NCBI GenBank assembly: GCA_025765595.1
Contig: JAIVFH010000145.1
Span: forward strand, 1-64,000
Source of the DNA: Obelidium mucronatum
Lineage: Eukaryota > Chytridiomycota > Chytridiomycetes > Chytridiales > Chytriomycetaceae
DNA: 64,000 nt
Direction of reading: 5' to 3'
Under the pieces are notes generated by a model. The model saw nothing but the letters and a program-made list of their open reading frames with translations. It was not told the origin of the DNA and searched no databases. This document shows, piece after piece, positions 23,521 to 33,100 of the stretch. Every line of letters begins with the position of its first letter. Within the stretch, counting starts at the first letter, position 1. The translations under genes were made by a program, and so were the position numbers.

Positions 23521-23876
23521 CAATTTTTCGGGATCAGTTCAAAAGTTTGCAATTTTTTTAGTGTTCAATTTTTTTAGGCCTCGATTTTTTTTAAGTGTTC
23601 AAGTTTTTTTAGGGCTCAATTTTGTGATTTTTTACTAAGAACATTTTTCGCACTGCCTCACAAGCTGCAATTGGCTTTGACTTCTCCCTTTTCTTTCTTT
23701 ATCTTCCGGCGTAGTTTTTTCATGTTTGTCTTTATCTTTGACCGTAAGAGCATATATTGAATACATTCAATTTATAACCTTTTTCTTTATTCTTTGCTTC
23801 AAAAGCGATAAAACCCTTAGCAAAAACCTTAAATTTTCGAAACTGCTTTTTCACGGTTGGTAAAAAACGGTTCCTA
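23521..23876. other. T-rich spacer between paralogs C and D
   Basis: Contains degenerate repeats of the type TTTTTTAGTGTTCAATTTTT and the recurrent 3' flank of paralog D (about 23750-23875). Similar T-rich repeats lie upstream of paralogs D and E. No gene seen. Confidence 0.5.
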
Positions 23877-24545
23877 CTAATCGCAGCATTGAATTACATA
23901 AGGATCAGTGCCGCAGCACCAGCGGCGGTATCCACAATCGCATGGCCGTGGTCTTCTCTCCTGAAACTCTCTCGCGACTCCAGCCCACACACCAGAACGT
24001 GAGGGGTCGGGGTACTTCAAATAGCAAGTTCCTCCCGCATAGACACTGACAAGGCAAGGCGGGAATCCCTTGTCTGGAAATCCGCCCGGCTGGCAGTAGT
24101 TCTGGCAAGTCTTTTCAGGATAACCATGGATTTGACCCACGTCAAATGACCCAGGGAAATCAGCTTCATAAGTAAGTTCACTGTTTGTAATACGCATCTG
24201 AACGTCTGCGTATGCGGGGCCCTTGAAAAAACACTTCCCGGTATTCGAGTGCCAAGTGAAGATACGATGGCCTGCTTTGTATGTTTTGTAGCCGCAAGAT
24301 GCATAGCTGGAGGCATAATCTGATCCAGCATCCCATCCATACCAATCGAATCCTTCGACGGCAAAATACTTGGGTGTCAACTGAACTCCTCCATCGCGGT
24401 CAGCCAAGAGGGCTGAAGTAGTATCATTGCCAGTATTGGCGTCCAATGCAAGAGCTTGCGTTGTGGCGGCGGGGATGGCGATAGCAAGCGTAAGACTTGC
24501 GAATGCAGTGATAGCAACTGCAAGGTGATTCATAGAGACTCTCAT
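23877..24545 (-). CDS. Small secreted Cys-rich protein, paralog D
   Basis: Single exon, 222 residues with a signal peptide of about 30 residues. Very close to paralog C (same spacing of cysteines, GFDWYGWDAGSDY core, CGYKTY, CFFKGP, CQNYC, CLVSVYAGGTCYLKYPD), with a slightly different Cys-rich tail (CDCGYRRWCCGTDP...CC). The sense TATA (CGATATAAAAACC, about 24605-24616) is about 65 bp before the start. Function unknown; extracellular. Confidence 0.88.
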   Translation of the reverse strand: MRVSMNHLAVAITAFASLTLAIAIPAATTQALALDANTGNDTTSALLADRDGGVQLTPKYFAVEGFDWYGWDAGSDYASSYASCGYKTYKAGHRIFTWHSNTGKCFFKGPAYADVQMRITNSELTYEADFPGSFDVGQIHGYPEKTCQNYCQPGGFPDKGFPPCLVSVYAGGTCYLKYPDPSRSGVWAGVAREFQERRPRPCDCGYRRWCCGTDPYVIQCCD

Positions 24546-25819
24546 CTTTAAGTTTTACTTTTTTCAAGTCTGTTGTTTTTGATAACCATTGCAGCGAACG
24601 ACGCGGTTTTTATATCGAATGGCTGCGCTCAGCCCCATTCGACTGCGTAGTCCAGTGACGTGCGGCTGATTCTGCACGATGAACATTTTTTTGTGCTCAA
24701 TTTTTCGGGATCAGCTCAAAAGTCTGAAATTTTTTTAGGCCTCGATTTTTTAGTGTTAAATTTTTTTGGGGCTTAATTTTGCGATTTTTTACTATGAACA
24801 TTTTTCGCACTGCCTCATAAGCTGCAATTCGCTTTAACTTCCCCCTTTTGTTTCTTTTTCTTCCGGCGTAGTTTATTCATGTTTGTCGTTATCTTTGACC
24901 TTAAGAGCAGCGGCTTGTAATCTGCCAAAAAAAAAAGGCAGATTCGATTTTTTCTGCCACCAGTAAGGAAATGTGGCCACCACCACCCCAAACACATGTA
25001 ACAGTCAACGTGCACCAAACGCCACCAAACTTACATTTATAGACTCTCAAGTACATTGGAAAGGTATGATGTCATGAGGACCTCTGGATCTATGAGGAGA
25101 TAAGTATTTTCTATTTTTAGATCACCCTCTCGCTAACCCATTAGCGGGCAGATTACCCGACGTCAGGTTTAAGATATTAGTAATTTGATGTATCTTCGCA
25201 ATCCTTGAAGAGTTGGAGGTGGGGGCCTGGCCGTGGTGCGAATGGTGCTCACCATGTTTTCTAAATTCTACATCCTCTCCCCCCTCTGACGCATTGATGG
25301 GATCCTGTATTCATCAGATTTATCTTCATTGTCATTTTTTTATTTAGCAGGACTTTTGGCGCAATTGTTGGGGAACTTATTCTTTGTTCTGTGTTGGAGT
25401 GATAGTTTGGGAGGGAAAGAAAAGTAAATAAAAAGACATACTATTTATTTGGAGACGCTTTCGCGAGTACTAAGCATTGTCATGTTGCTTTCTGATTATG
25501 ATTTCGCTTGAAAAGTCCGAAAAAGAACATGTTTAGCGACGGTGTAACGCGATCTCCGCTGGATTGCCGTTGGAGATTTGATCAATCTCCAATGAGATTG
25601 TAATAACTGGTGACTCACAAAAACGGCATGGCCTCCCAAGCCCGTGTCCCTTGGAAGAAGTTGAAGAAGAAGCGGTTAAGCCCGAGCCTCTTTCGGCGCC
25701 ATATATTGAATACATTCAATTTAAATTTATTCTTTCTTTGCTTTAAAAACGTTAAAACCCTTTGTAAAAAACTTAATAAATTTTCGAAACTGCTTTTCAA
25801 CCGCTGGTAAAAAACTGTT
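24546..25819. other. Spacer between paralogs D and E
   Basis: About 1.27 kb. Left part repeats the conserved promoter block and T-rich repeats of the family. A perfect inverted repeat AATCTGCC/GGCAGATT around ten A's lies at 24919-24944. The right end (25700-25820) is the family 3' flank. Short open frames here show no recognisable domain. Confidence 0.5.
24919..24944. repeat. Perfect 8-bp inverted repeat with A10 loop
   Basis: AATCTGCC, ten A's, GGCAGATT. On the minus strand it reads as a hairpin with a T10 loop. It is not linked to a gene end that I can identify (nearest is the paralog D promoter). Confidence 0.6.
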
Positions 25820-25857
25820 CCTACTAATCGCAGCAATCCATTCTAATGGCATCATTG

Positions 25858-26442
25858 TCATGCCCGTACCTCTGTCACGACTCCAGCCCACACACCAGGA
25901 CCTGAGCGGTCGGGGTACTTCAAATAGCAAGATCCTCCCGCATAGACACTGACAAGGCAAGGAGGGAATTTCCTAAATCCTGCCGGCTGGCAGTAGACCT
26001 TGCAAGTCGATTCAGGAACCCCATGGATTTGACCCACGTCAAATGACCCAGGGAAATCAGCATTATAAGTAAGTTCACTGTTTGTAATACGCATCTGAAC
26101 GTCTGCGTATGCAGGGCCCTTGAAAAAACACTTGCCGGTTTTCGAGTGCCAAGTGAAGATACGATGGCCTGCATTGTATGTTATGGCGCTGCAAGCTGAA
26201 GAGCTGGCGGCATAATCTGATCCAGCATCCCATCCCCACCAATCGAATCCTTCATAGGCAATATACATGGGTGTCAATTGAGCTCTTCCATCGCGGTCAG
26301 CCAAGAGGGCTGAAGAAGTACCATTGCCAGTATAGGCGTCCAATGCAAGAGCTTGCGTTGTGGCAGCGGGGATGGCGATAGCAAGCGTAAGACTTGCGAA
26401 TGCAGTGATAGCAACTGCAAGGTGATTCATAGAGATTCTCAT
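25858..26442 (-). pseudogene. Secreted Cys-rich paralog E, 3'-truncated by frameshifting deletion
   Basis: Signal peptide and core are intact (194 residues; GFDWWGWDAGSDY, FTWHSKTGKCFFKGP, CLVSVYAGGSCYLKYPD, WAGVVTEV), but the Cys-dense tail is lost. Compared with paralog C, 53 bp after the WAGVATE codons are replaced by about 12 bp, a net loss of 41 bp that shifts the frame to an early stop. The downstream sequence of the original tail (about 25815-25857, matching the end of paralog C including its stop) is still present. It may be a pseudogene or a truncated but still secreted variant. It also lost a residue pair near 25975. Confidence 0.8.
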
Positions 26443-26775
26443 CTTTAAGTTTTACTGTTTTCAAGTCTGTTGTTTTTGATAACCATTGCAGCGAACGACG
26501 CGATATTTATATCGAATGGCTGCGCTCAGCCCCACTCGACTGCGTAGTCCAGTGACGTGTGGCTGATTCTGCATGATGAACATTTTTAGTGTTCAATTTT
26601 TGGGGACCAGCCCAAGTATTGCAATTTTTTTAATCAATTTTTTTAGTGTCCAAATTTTTTTTGGACTCAATTTTGTCACTTTTGTGATTTTTTAATATGA
26701 ACATTTTTCGCACTGCCTCACAAGCTGCAAGTGGCTTTAACTTCCCTCTTTTGTTTCTTTTTCTTCCGGCGTAGT

Positions 26776-27330
26776 TTATTCATGTTTGTCGTTGTCTTTG
26801 ACCTCGGTGATGCCTTCCCTTTTCACCTTGTTGTCTCGTGGGCTTGTAAATTCAGACCAAGATTGTGGTTCTGAGTCAGAATCAAATAGATACGCATTGG
26901 ACAAGAATTGAGCCCGTTCCGTTGCCTTCTTCTCGATATTGGCAGTTTCAGTCTTCAGAAACCACAATTTCCTCATCTGACGAATCTGCATTCCCTTCGC
27001 TGAGGACATCATCTTTGTCATCATTGGTACCATCTGAAGTCCCGACAAACTCTCCAAAGGCACCGGAAGACAAACCGCTCTTTTTCTTTTTTTTTACTCG
27101 CCTCTTTATTCCTCCGCTTCACCTCCTCCCTTTCTAGTTTCTCAAATCTCCCGCGATTCCGCAACTCAACCAACCACCCCCCACCCTCCGATCCTCAGGC
27201 TGTCATAATAGTCGAAACAGTTTTTGTAGTTTGGCAGAGTCGGTGGACTCGCGCGTATGACGCGTGGCAAGCGAGGCTTCTTCTTGCGGTTTTCCATGGG
27301 GTGGGGATGCACCATCCAGTTCTCCTACCA
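26776..27330 (-). pseudogene. Frame-disrupted coding remnant, unknown protein
   Basis: No single long frame exists, but four successive stretches look protein-coding when the frame steps by +1 each time: from the ATG at about 27299 MENRKKKPRLPRVIRASPP and PNYKNCFDYYDSL; then WLVELRNRGRFEKLEREE; then SGLSSGAFGEFVGTSD followed by an acidic run ending EEIVVSED; then TETANIEKKATERAQF to a stop at 26776. No clean introns explain the steps. It may be a decayed gene, a gene with base-call indels, or several tiny exons. The protein is not recognised. Confidence 0.35.
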
Positions 27331-27572
27331 CGCTGTGTTGCCCAGCCCGAATAAGAGGTAAAATATCGAAAAACAAAGGAGGATTGTATAGCGCCTGTTA
27401 TTATCAATCTTTATTATCAGCATATACGTATGAGAAAAAAAAATCTTAATGTTGAATGCAAGCAAAAAAAGAAAGAAACGCGAAAATGATAAATGAAAAG
27501 TGAACAAAAAAAAACCTCCCCAAAACGAACCCCCACCAAATAAAAAAAAAGAAGAATATCCACTCATAGGTC

Positions 27573-27592
27573 TCACACACACACACACACAC
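27573..27592. repeat. (AC)n microsatellite
   Basis: About ten CA dinucleotides just after the 3' end of the FAM72 gene. Confidence 0.8.
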
Positions 27593-27601
27593 ATGTACTC
27601 T

Positions 27602-29516
27602 CTATCGACAAACAGATTCCCTCAAACTCCAGCCCACCCCATCCCCACCACCACCAACACCACCCCCAACACCACCACCACCACCCACCCAAAAATCACC
27701 CTCCAAATCCTTCTCCGCATACGGAATCTGCGACCACGTCAAAGCCTTCTGACACCCCGGATCGACTCTCTCCGAACTCTGAATCGCATCATCATGAAAC
27801 ATCCAGAAATGCCCGTTATTACACGCACTCATGCAGACATCGCAGGGCTGCGTTACGTGATACCCAATCACATTCCCACACCCAAGGCACGCTACATCGC
27901 GTATCCTGCAGTGACAGTTTCTTGTCAAGTAGTCCTCGGCAACTAATTGAACTCTCCTAATATTCGGGGGATACATTGTTTCGTAAATATACAAAACAAA
28001 AGTGATATATATATGAACGTTTAAATTGTATACCCTGATGGGACTGTATCTGTGCTATACAACTCGACTCTCGTGTCTGCCAGTAAAATCGCCTTCATCC
28101 CGCGTTTGCAGAGTGGTTGGGTGCAGTATTTGCAGCTTAATTGACAGACTGTTTTTGAACGGAAGGAGGGATGCATTTGTGGGTTTTGAGGGCCGTTGCT
28201 GCTGCCGCTGCTGCTGCGTACGCTGTTACTATTGCCACTGGCACCGCCAGATGTAGGTGCATTCGAAAAGAGGCGTTGACTCATGTTTCGGGCTGCTGTT
28301 GATGAAGTGGTTGCGGATGCGGCTCGTGAGGCTGTTGGGTTTTGAGGACGGGGTGGTGGTGCGACTTGTTGTTGGTGTTGTTGTTGTTGTTGTTGTTGGT
28401 GTTGTTGTTGGAGGTTGACGAATTCTTGAAAGGCTGATGTAGCATTAGATGGAGTTGTAGTGTATGGGTTGATTGAAACTGAAGGTTGATGGGTCATTGT
28501 TAAAGGTGTTCGAAGGAGTTGGTGAAGTTGAGCGTCTGATTGTTGTTGTTGCTGTTGATGTTGGTGGGAAGATGAGAAGGATTGTTGGAGAGGGTGTTGG
28601 AGTTGTTGGTTACTACTGTTTATGAATTGAGAGAGTGCTTGTTCGTATTGAGAGAGTGTCATTGCTCGTGTTGATGATGGTCTATTATTTGGTTTGGTAT
28701 GTGTTGTTTTTGTTTTGTATTGTATGGTATTGTAAGAAGGAAGGTGAATGGAATACAGCAGTATGAAAAGAAAAGACAAAAAAGAATACACCGCCTGCGG
28801 CGGTATGAAAAGAAAAGAAAAAAAAAAGAATACGCCGCCTGCGGCGGTATGAAAAGAAAAGGAAAAAAAGAATACACCGCCTTCGGCGGTATGAAAAGAA
28901 AAGGAAAAAAAGAATACACCGCCTTCGGCGGTACGGACCGCCTACGGCGGTAGAAATAAACTCACAAACGACCATTGACATGAATACCAGCAGCAGCATC
29001 TCTCAAAAAAAGAGAAGCACGAGAAATCAAAGCGCGTCTAGCAGTAAACTCAGTGACAGAACCATGAGTATTATTATTATTATTAATTGAAGTTCTACGA
29101 CTTGTAGCACTGGAATCAAATAGAGGAGAAAACTCTTGTTGTTGTTGTTGTTGATTCCGAAGTGGTTGAGAAGAATCTTCAAGTTGTTGTTGTTGTGGTG
29201 ACTGTTGAGAAGAGTTGGCGTTGAAGGGACTCATATTCTGTGGGTATCATTGTTATGGAACGAAAGGAAAAAAAAAACAAGTGAATAGAGTAAGTTGTCT
29301 GACAATAACCAGTCGAAGCGTACTTACCAGTACTGCTGCTGCTATTTGCTGTTGTTGTTGTGGTGGTGGTGATCCCGTACGACGGACGCGTTCACGTTGC
29401 AGAGAAAGGAAGACACAAGAGATGATTCTAGGCAAGAAAAACAAGAAAAAAAAGAGACCACGTAGAGAGGCTTCTTTTCACTCTTCTCTTGTTGCAGCAC
29501 AAAGGGACATGATCAT
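27602..29516 (-). CDS. FAM72: FAM72 family protein with long Gln-rich N-terminal extension
   Basis: Exons 29516-29482, 29427-29328, 29237-28966, 28681-28034, 27956-27602; phases agree, about 470 residues. The last two exons carry the FAM72 core: CKYC...CKRGMKAILLADTRVELYSTD, CHCRIRDVACLGCGNVIGYHV, CDVCMSACNNGHFWMFH. The CxxC pairs suggest a zinc-binding fold. FAM72 in animals is a short (about 149-residue) protein that binds the uracil glycosylase UNG2; its role in fungi is not known to me. Here the core follows about 300 residues of Gln/Asn/Ser-rich low complexity, and a Gly-rich tail ends the protein. The first two small exons are the least certain. Intron 3 (28682-28965) holds five GNA-loop hairpins. 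Confidence 0.85.
28785..28952 (-). repeat. Five GNA-loop hairpins in FAM72 intron 3
   Basis: On the sense (minus) strand the loops read GTA, GAA, GAA, GCA, GCA in stems RCCGCC/GGCGGY. Four are separated by spacers of about 36 bp rich in pyrimidines ending TTTTCAT. The whole array lies inside a 284-bp intron. Confidence 0.85.
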
Positions 29517-29603
29517 TTTTCTGGAAATCCTTTTTGATGGATTTCCTTTCTTTGATGGGAGCGAATCCCTTGTTTATTTATTTATTTTTTCCGTACTTTT
29601 ATT

Positions 29604-30005
29604 TTACTTTCTTGCCCGCTTCAGGTCTTCCTGCAGTTCCCACACGTGAGTCTTGAGGGTCAGATGGTCGACCTGCATGGCGTCGGTGATCTTCAGCAAG
29701 CCCGCGCGCACGTCGTCCAGCGCCGCCTGTGCGGCCTTCTCCCTTGCGAGCGCGGCGACGGCAGCCTCAAGCGCGCTGACCGCGGCGGCCTGCGCCTCGA
29801 GCCGCGCGACGGCATTCGCCAGCGCGTCGACGCCCGCGAGAACCCCCGAGGACGCCATGCGGTACTCGGAGACGAGGCTCGCGTACGCCGCAAACCCTAC
29901 GAGCGACGCGCCAGCGACGAATCCGGCGAGGGCGGAGCGAGGGGATGATGTTCTTGAAGACGCCGCTGTCGTTGAGGCGAACCGGCGGATGTGCGTTGCC
30001 ATCAT
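29604..30005 (-). CDS. Small mitochondrial-type membrane protein with coiled coil
   Basis: Single exon, 133 residues. The N-terminus is Arg/Ser-rich without acidic residues (THIRRFASTTAASSR), as in mitochondrial presequences. A hydrophobic Ala/Gly segment follows (about 26-45, LAGFVAGASLVGFAAYASLV), then a heptad-rich Ala/Leu coiled coil to the end. The coding region is far more GC-rich than its surroundings. No known family is recognised. It is divergent from the RGS gene, with about 97 bp between starts. Confidence 0.6.
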   Translation of the reverse strand: MMATHIRRFASTTAASSRTSSPRSALAGFVAGASLVGFAAYASLVSEYRMASSGVLAGVDALANAVARLEAQAAAVSALEAAVAALAREKAAQAALDDVRAGLLKITDAMQVDHLTLKTHVWELQEDLKRARK

Positions 30006-30102
30006 TGGGGTGATTGATCAAAACGAAAAATAAAATATAAACAGAGAAAGAGAGAGATTTTCGTTCTTTGTCCTCCCTTGGATTGAGATCACACTGTGCA
30101 AC

Positions 30103-33100
30103 ATGCCCAATCCACCAATCCCGCCTATTCCTACTGAGCCGCAGTCGGACTCACAGCTCCACCAGCAACAGCAATCTACTTCCGTCTCGCGGAAAAGCAG
30201 CATGTGGGTCACCCCCGAAGAACGCGCTCATCAGAGACTCTCCAAAAGAGCTGATATGCTCCTCAAAGTTTCCGAACGCGTCGTTTCTTTTATGAGATTG
30301 TCGGTTCTTGTCGGTTCTACTCTTTTGGTTGTTACGGTGGAAAAGTCTAGTACCGTTCAGGGTATTTATCTCTTTTTTTTTTTTTTTTTTTTTTTTTTTC
30401 ATGCCGCCGTAGGCGGCGAAGCGTTCCGCCGAAGGCGGATTTCTACCGCCGAAGGCGGTCATCTACCGCCGTAGGCGGTCTTCTACCGCCGAAGGCGGTA
30501 TATTCTTTTTTTTTTCATGCCGCCGTAGGCGGCGAAACATTCAGCCGAAGGCGGATTCCTACCGCCGAAGGCGGTCCATACCGCCGTAGGCGGTCATCTA
30601 CCGCCGAAGGCGGTGTATTTCTTCCTCTTTCTTTTTCATACCGCCGTAGGCGGTGTATTTCTTCCTCTTTCTTTTCATACAGTCATTCTTTCCTATTCCT
30701 TCTTCTCTTAATATTCATATTCCTTCTTCATACCTAACACTTTGTTTTACATTCATACAGATCTGGTTGATGTCATTACAGCAGAATACATGTTTACGAA
30801 AATAGCTGAAGATATACGAAACAGCAATACTCAACAACAACAACAACAACAACAGTCATCTCAACAACAACTGCATCAACAGTCCATTCAACAACAACAA
30901 CAAGAAGATAAAGAACGCTTCTTGAGAGAGGTTGAACGCGCTCAACCGATTGTTATTACTCAAGTTTATAATCCTGGAATGCTTGCTCTTAATTTTGATG
31001 ATGTTTTGAGTAACGTTCTCGAGTTTAATGATTTGATTACTATTGCTTATATGGATGAAAAGACTTTGGGTAGGTTTTGCCGCCGAAGGCGGCGAATTTT
31101 TTTTTTCTCCATGCCGCCGAAGGCGGCGAATTTTTTGTTTTTTTCATGCCGCCGAAGGCGGCGAATCTTTTTTTTCTTCAGGCCGCCGAAGGCGGCGAAT
31201 ATCTTTTTTCTCTTCATGCCGCCGAAGGCGGCGTATCTTTCTTTTTTTCATGCCGCCGAAGGCGGCGAATCTTTTTTTTCTCCATGCCGCCGAAGGCGGC
31301 GAATCTTTTTTTTTTCTTCATGCCGCCGAAGGCGGCGAATCTTTTTTCTTCATGCCGCCGAAGGCGGCGAATCTTTTTTTTCTCCATGCCGCCGAAGGCG
31401 GCGCATCTTCTTTCGAATCTTTCCATTTTTTTCCTTCACGTTTTCGAATCTTTCCATTTTTGTCCTTCATGTTTGTTGTTAATCTTTACGCCGCCTTTCC
31501 TTCTTTTTCGTATTCACATTGCGATACGATACATCATCAAGGAATCCTTCCAAACTCTCGAGAAAACAGCATCTATGAAAAAAGCAACACAAACAACACA
31601 CCAAGCACACCACCACCACCGGTCCCCATCCGCCAAAGCACAGTCAACACGGCCCCAACGTTCAACGACTCGCTCCAATCACTCGTCTCAAACTCACTCT
31701 CCCTCACCCACCTCCTCCAATTCGCCCTCAGCGAATACAGCGTCGAACACCTCCTCCTCCATTTAGACATTGAATCTCTCCAAACATGTACTGAAGACGC
31801 GGCCGTGATTGACTACTGCAGATACATTTACCTAATGTACTTTGGCGCCACAGCACCCATCCCAATCATTATTTCGGGGGATTTGAGAAAAGAGATTGCG
31901 GGGAAAATCGGAAACATGGATGATTTGGATGTTACGATTTATGATTCTATTCAGGAACAAGTTTTGGCGACTGTTCAAACTTTTTTGCATCCGAGATTTT
32001 TAAAGAGTCCTGGGTACCAAGCGTTGGATCAAGAACGTCGAAACGGTATACTTTCTTTTTATTTTTATTTTTATTTTTTATTGTTATTATTTTTTTATTT
32101 ATTTATTTGGTTGATTTCGACTCAAAACAACAACAACTACAAAAAAAACAGACCCAAAAAAGTTTAGAGAAGCCCAAATCTCAAGCTTCTCCAAAACCTA
32201 CCCCAACGACCTCAAAACCTTGAAAAAAGTAACCGAAATCCTCCAGAACCCACACAACGCAGCGAACCTGCTCGCCTCATTGAACAACAACGTTCCCGTC
32301 CCTACTGAATCGATCCGCGAGTTTTTGCTCACAAAGACGGGGGCTCGGTATATCCCGGGACTCACTGCCACTGCCACCAGCGGATACTTTGATAACACTG
32401 TGCGGAAGAGGTGGGCTGTGAAGCAGAGACGGATCCTCAAGGAGAAAAAGTTGAACAAGTTTTTCGGGCAGAGAGTTGGAGAGGATGAAATGAAGGGGCA
32501 GAGGATCGCGTTGGGTGCTGTGGCTCTTCGCGATGGTGTGATTGAGGTTCCTTCTTCTCCGTCTGGAGCGTCTGGAAGTGGAGGAGCGGCTGCAGGAGGT
32601 ACTCTGGGTCGCGAATCAAAGATTGGGAAAAGCGGTGTTACTGAAATCAAGATTGAAGACATTTTGAAGGCGATTGAGGATTTGGAGGAAGATGTGGAGG
32701 GTGGTGCTTCAGGAGATGCTGCCACAAGACGAAAAAAGATTGAGAAGCTGTAAGTGCAAATCTATTAATCTATTCTTTGCTTTCCCCCCTTTTCTAACAC
32801 ATATACAACATACATTACACACATATATGCACATATTCTCTCTCAGACGAAACATTTTCGGTGATCAGATCCCAACCTTGGCACCCACCACACCAAACTA
32901 CAAAAACTCATCCTCAAAGTCTTCCACCGAAAGCGTCAACAACATCAACAACAACAACAACAACCAAGAAGAGGCCCCCATTGTCGTGGACACAATCAAC
33001 GAACTCACTGCAGACGAACGCCGCCTCCTCAACCGCCGCAACAAGAAACTCACTGAAATGCTCGGCCAAGCCGTCGACGCGAAACTCGTGGGCGTCAATG

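Noticed and set aside
31078..31405. CRISPR-like look of the 33-bp array
   Set aside because: The spacers are not unique (all T-rich and alike), the genome is eukaryotic, and no cas genes are present.
31043..31480. Long frames reading MPPKAANLFF-type repeats over the hairpin array
   Set aside because: They run through an intron with clean donor (31070) and acceptor (31541) that joins RGS-protein exons in phase; the repeats come from the DNA unit.
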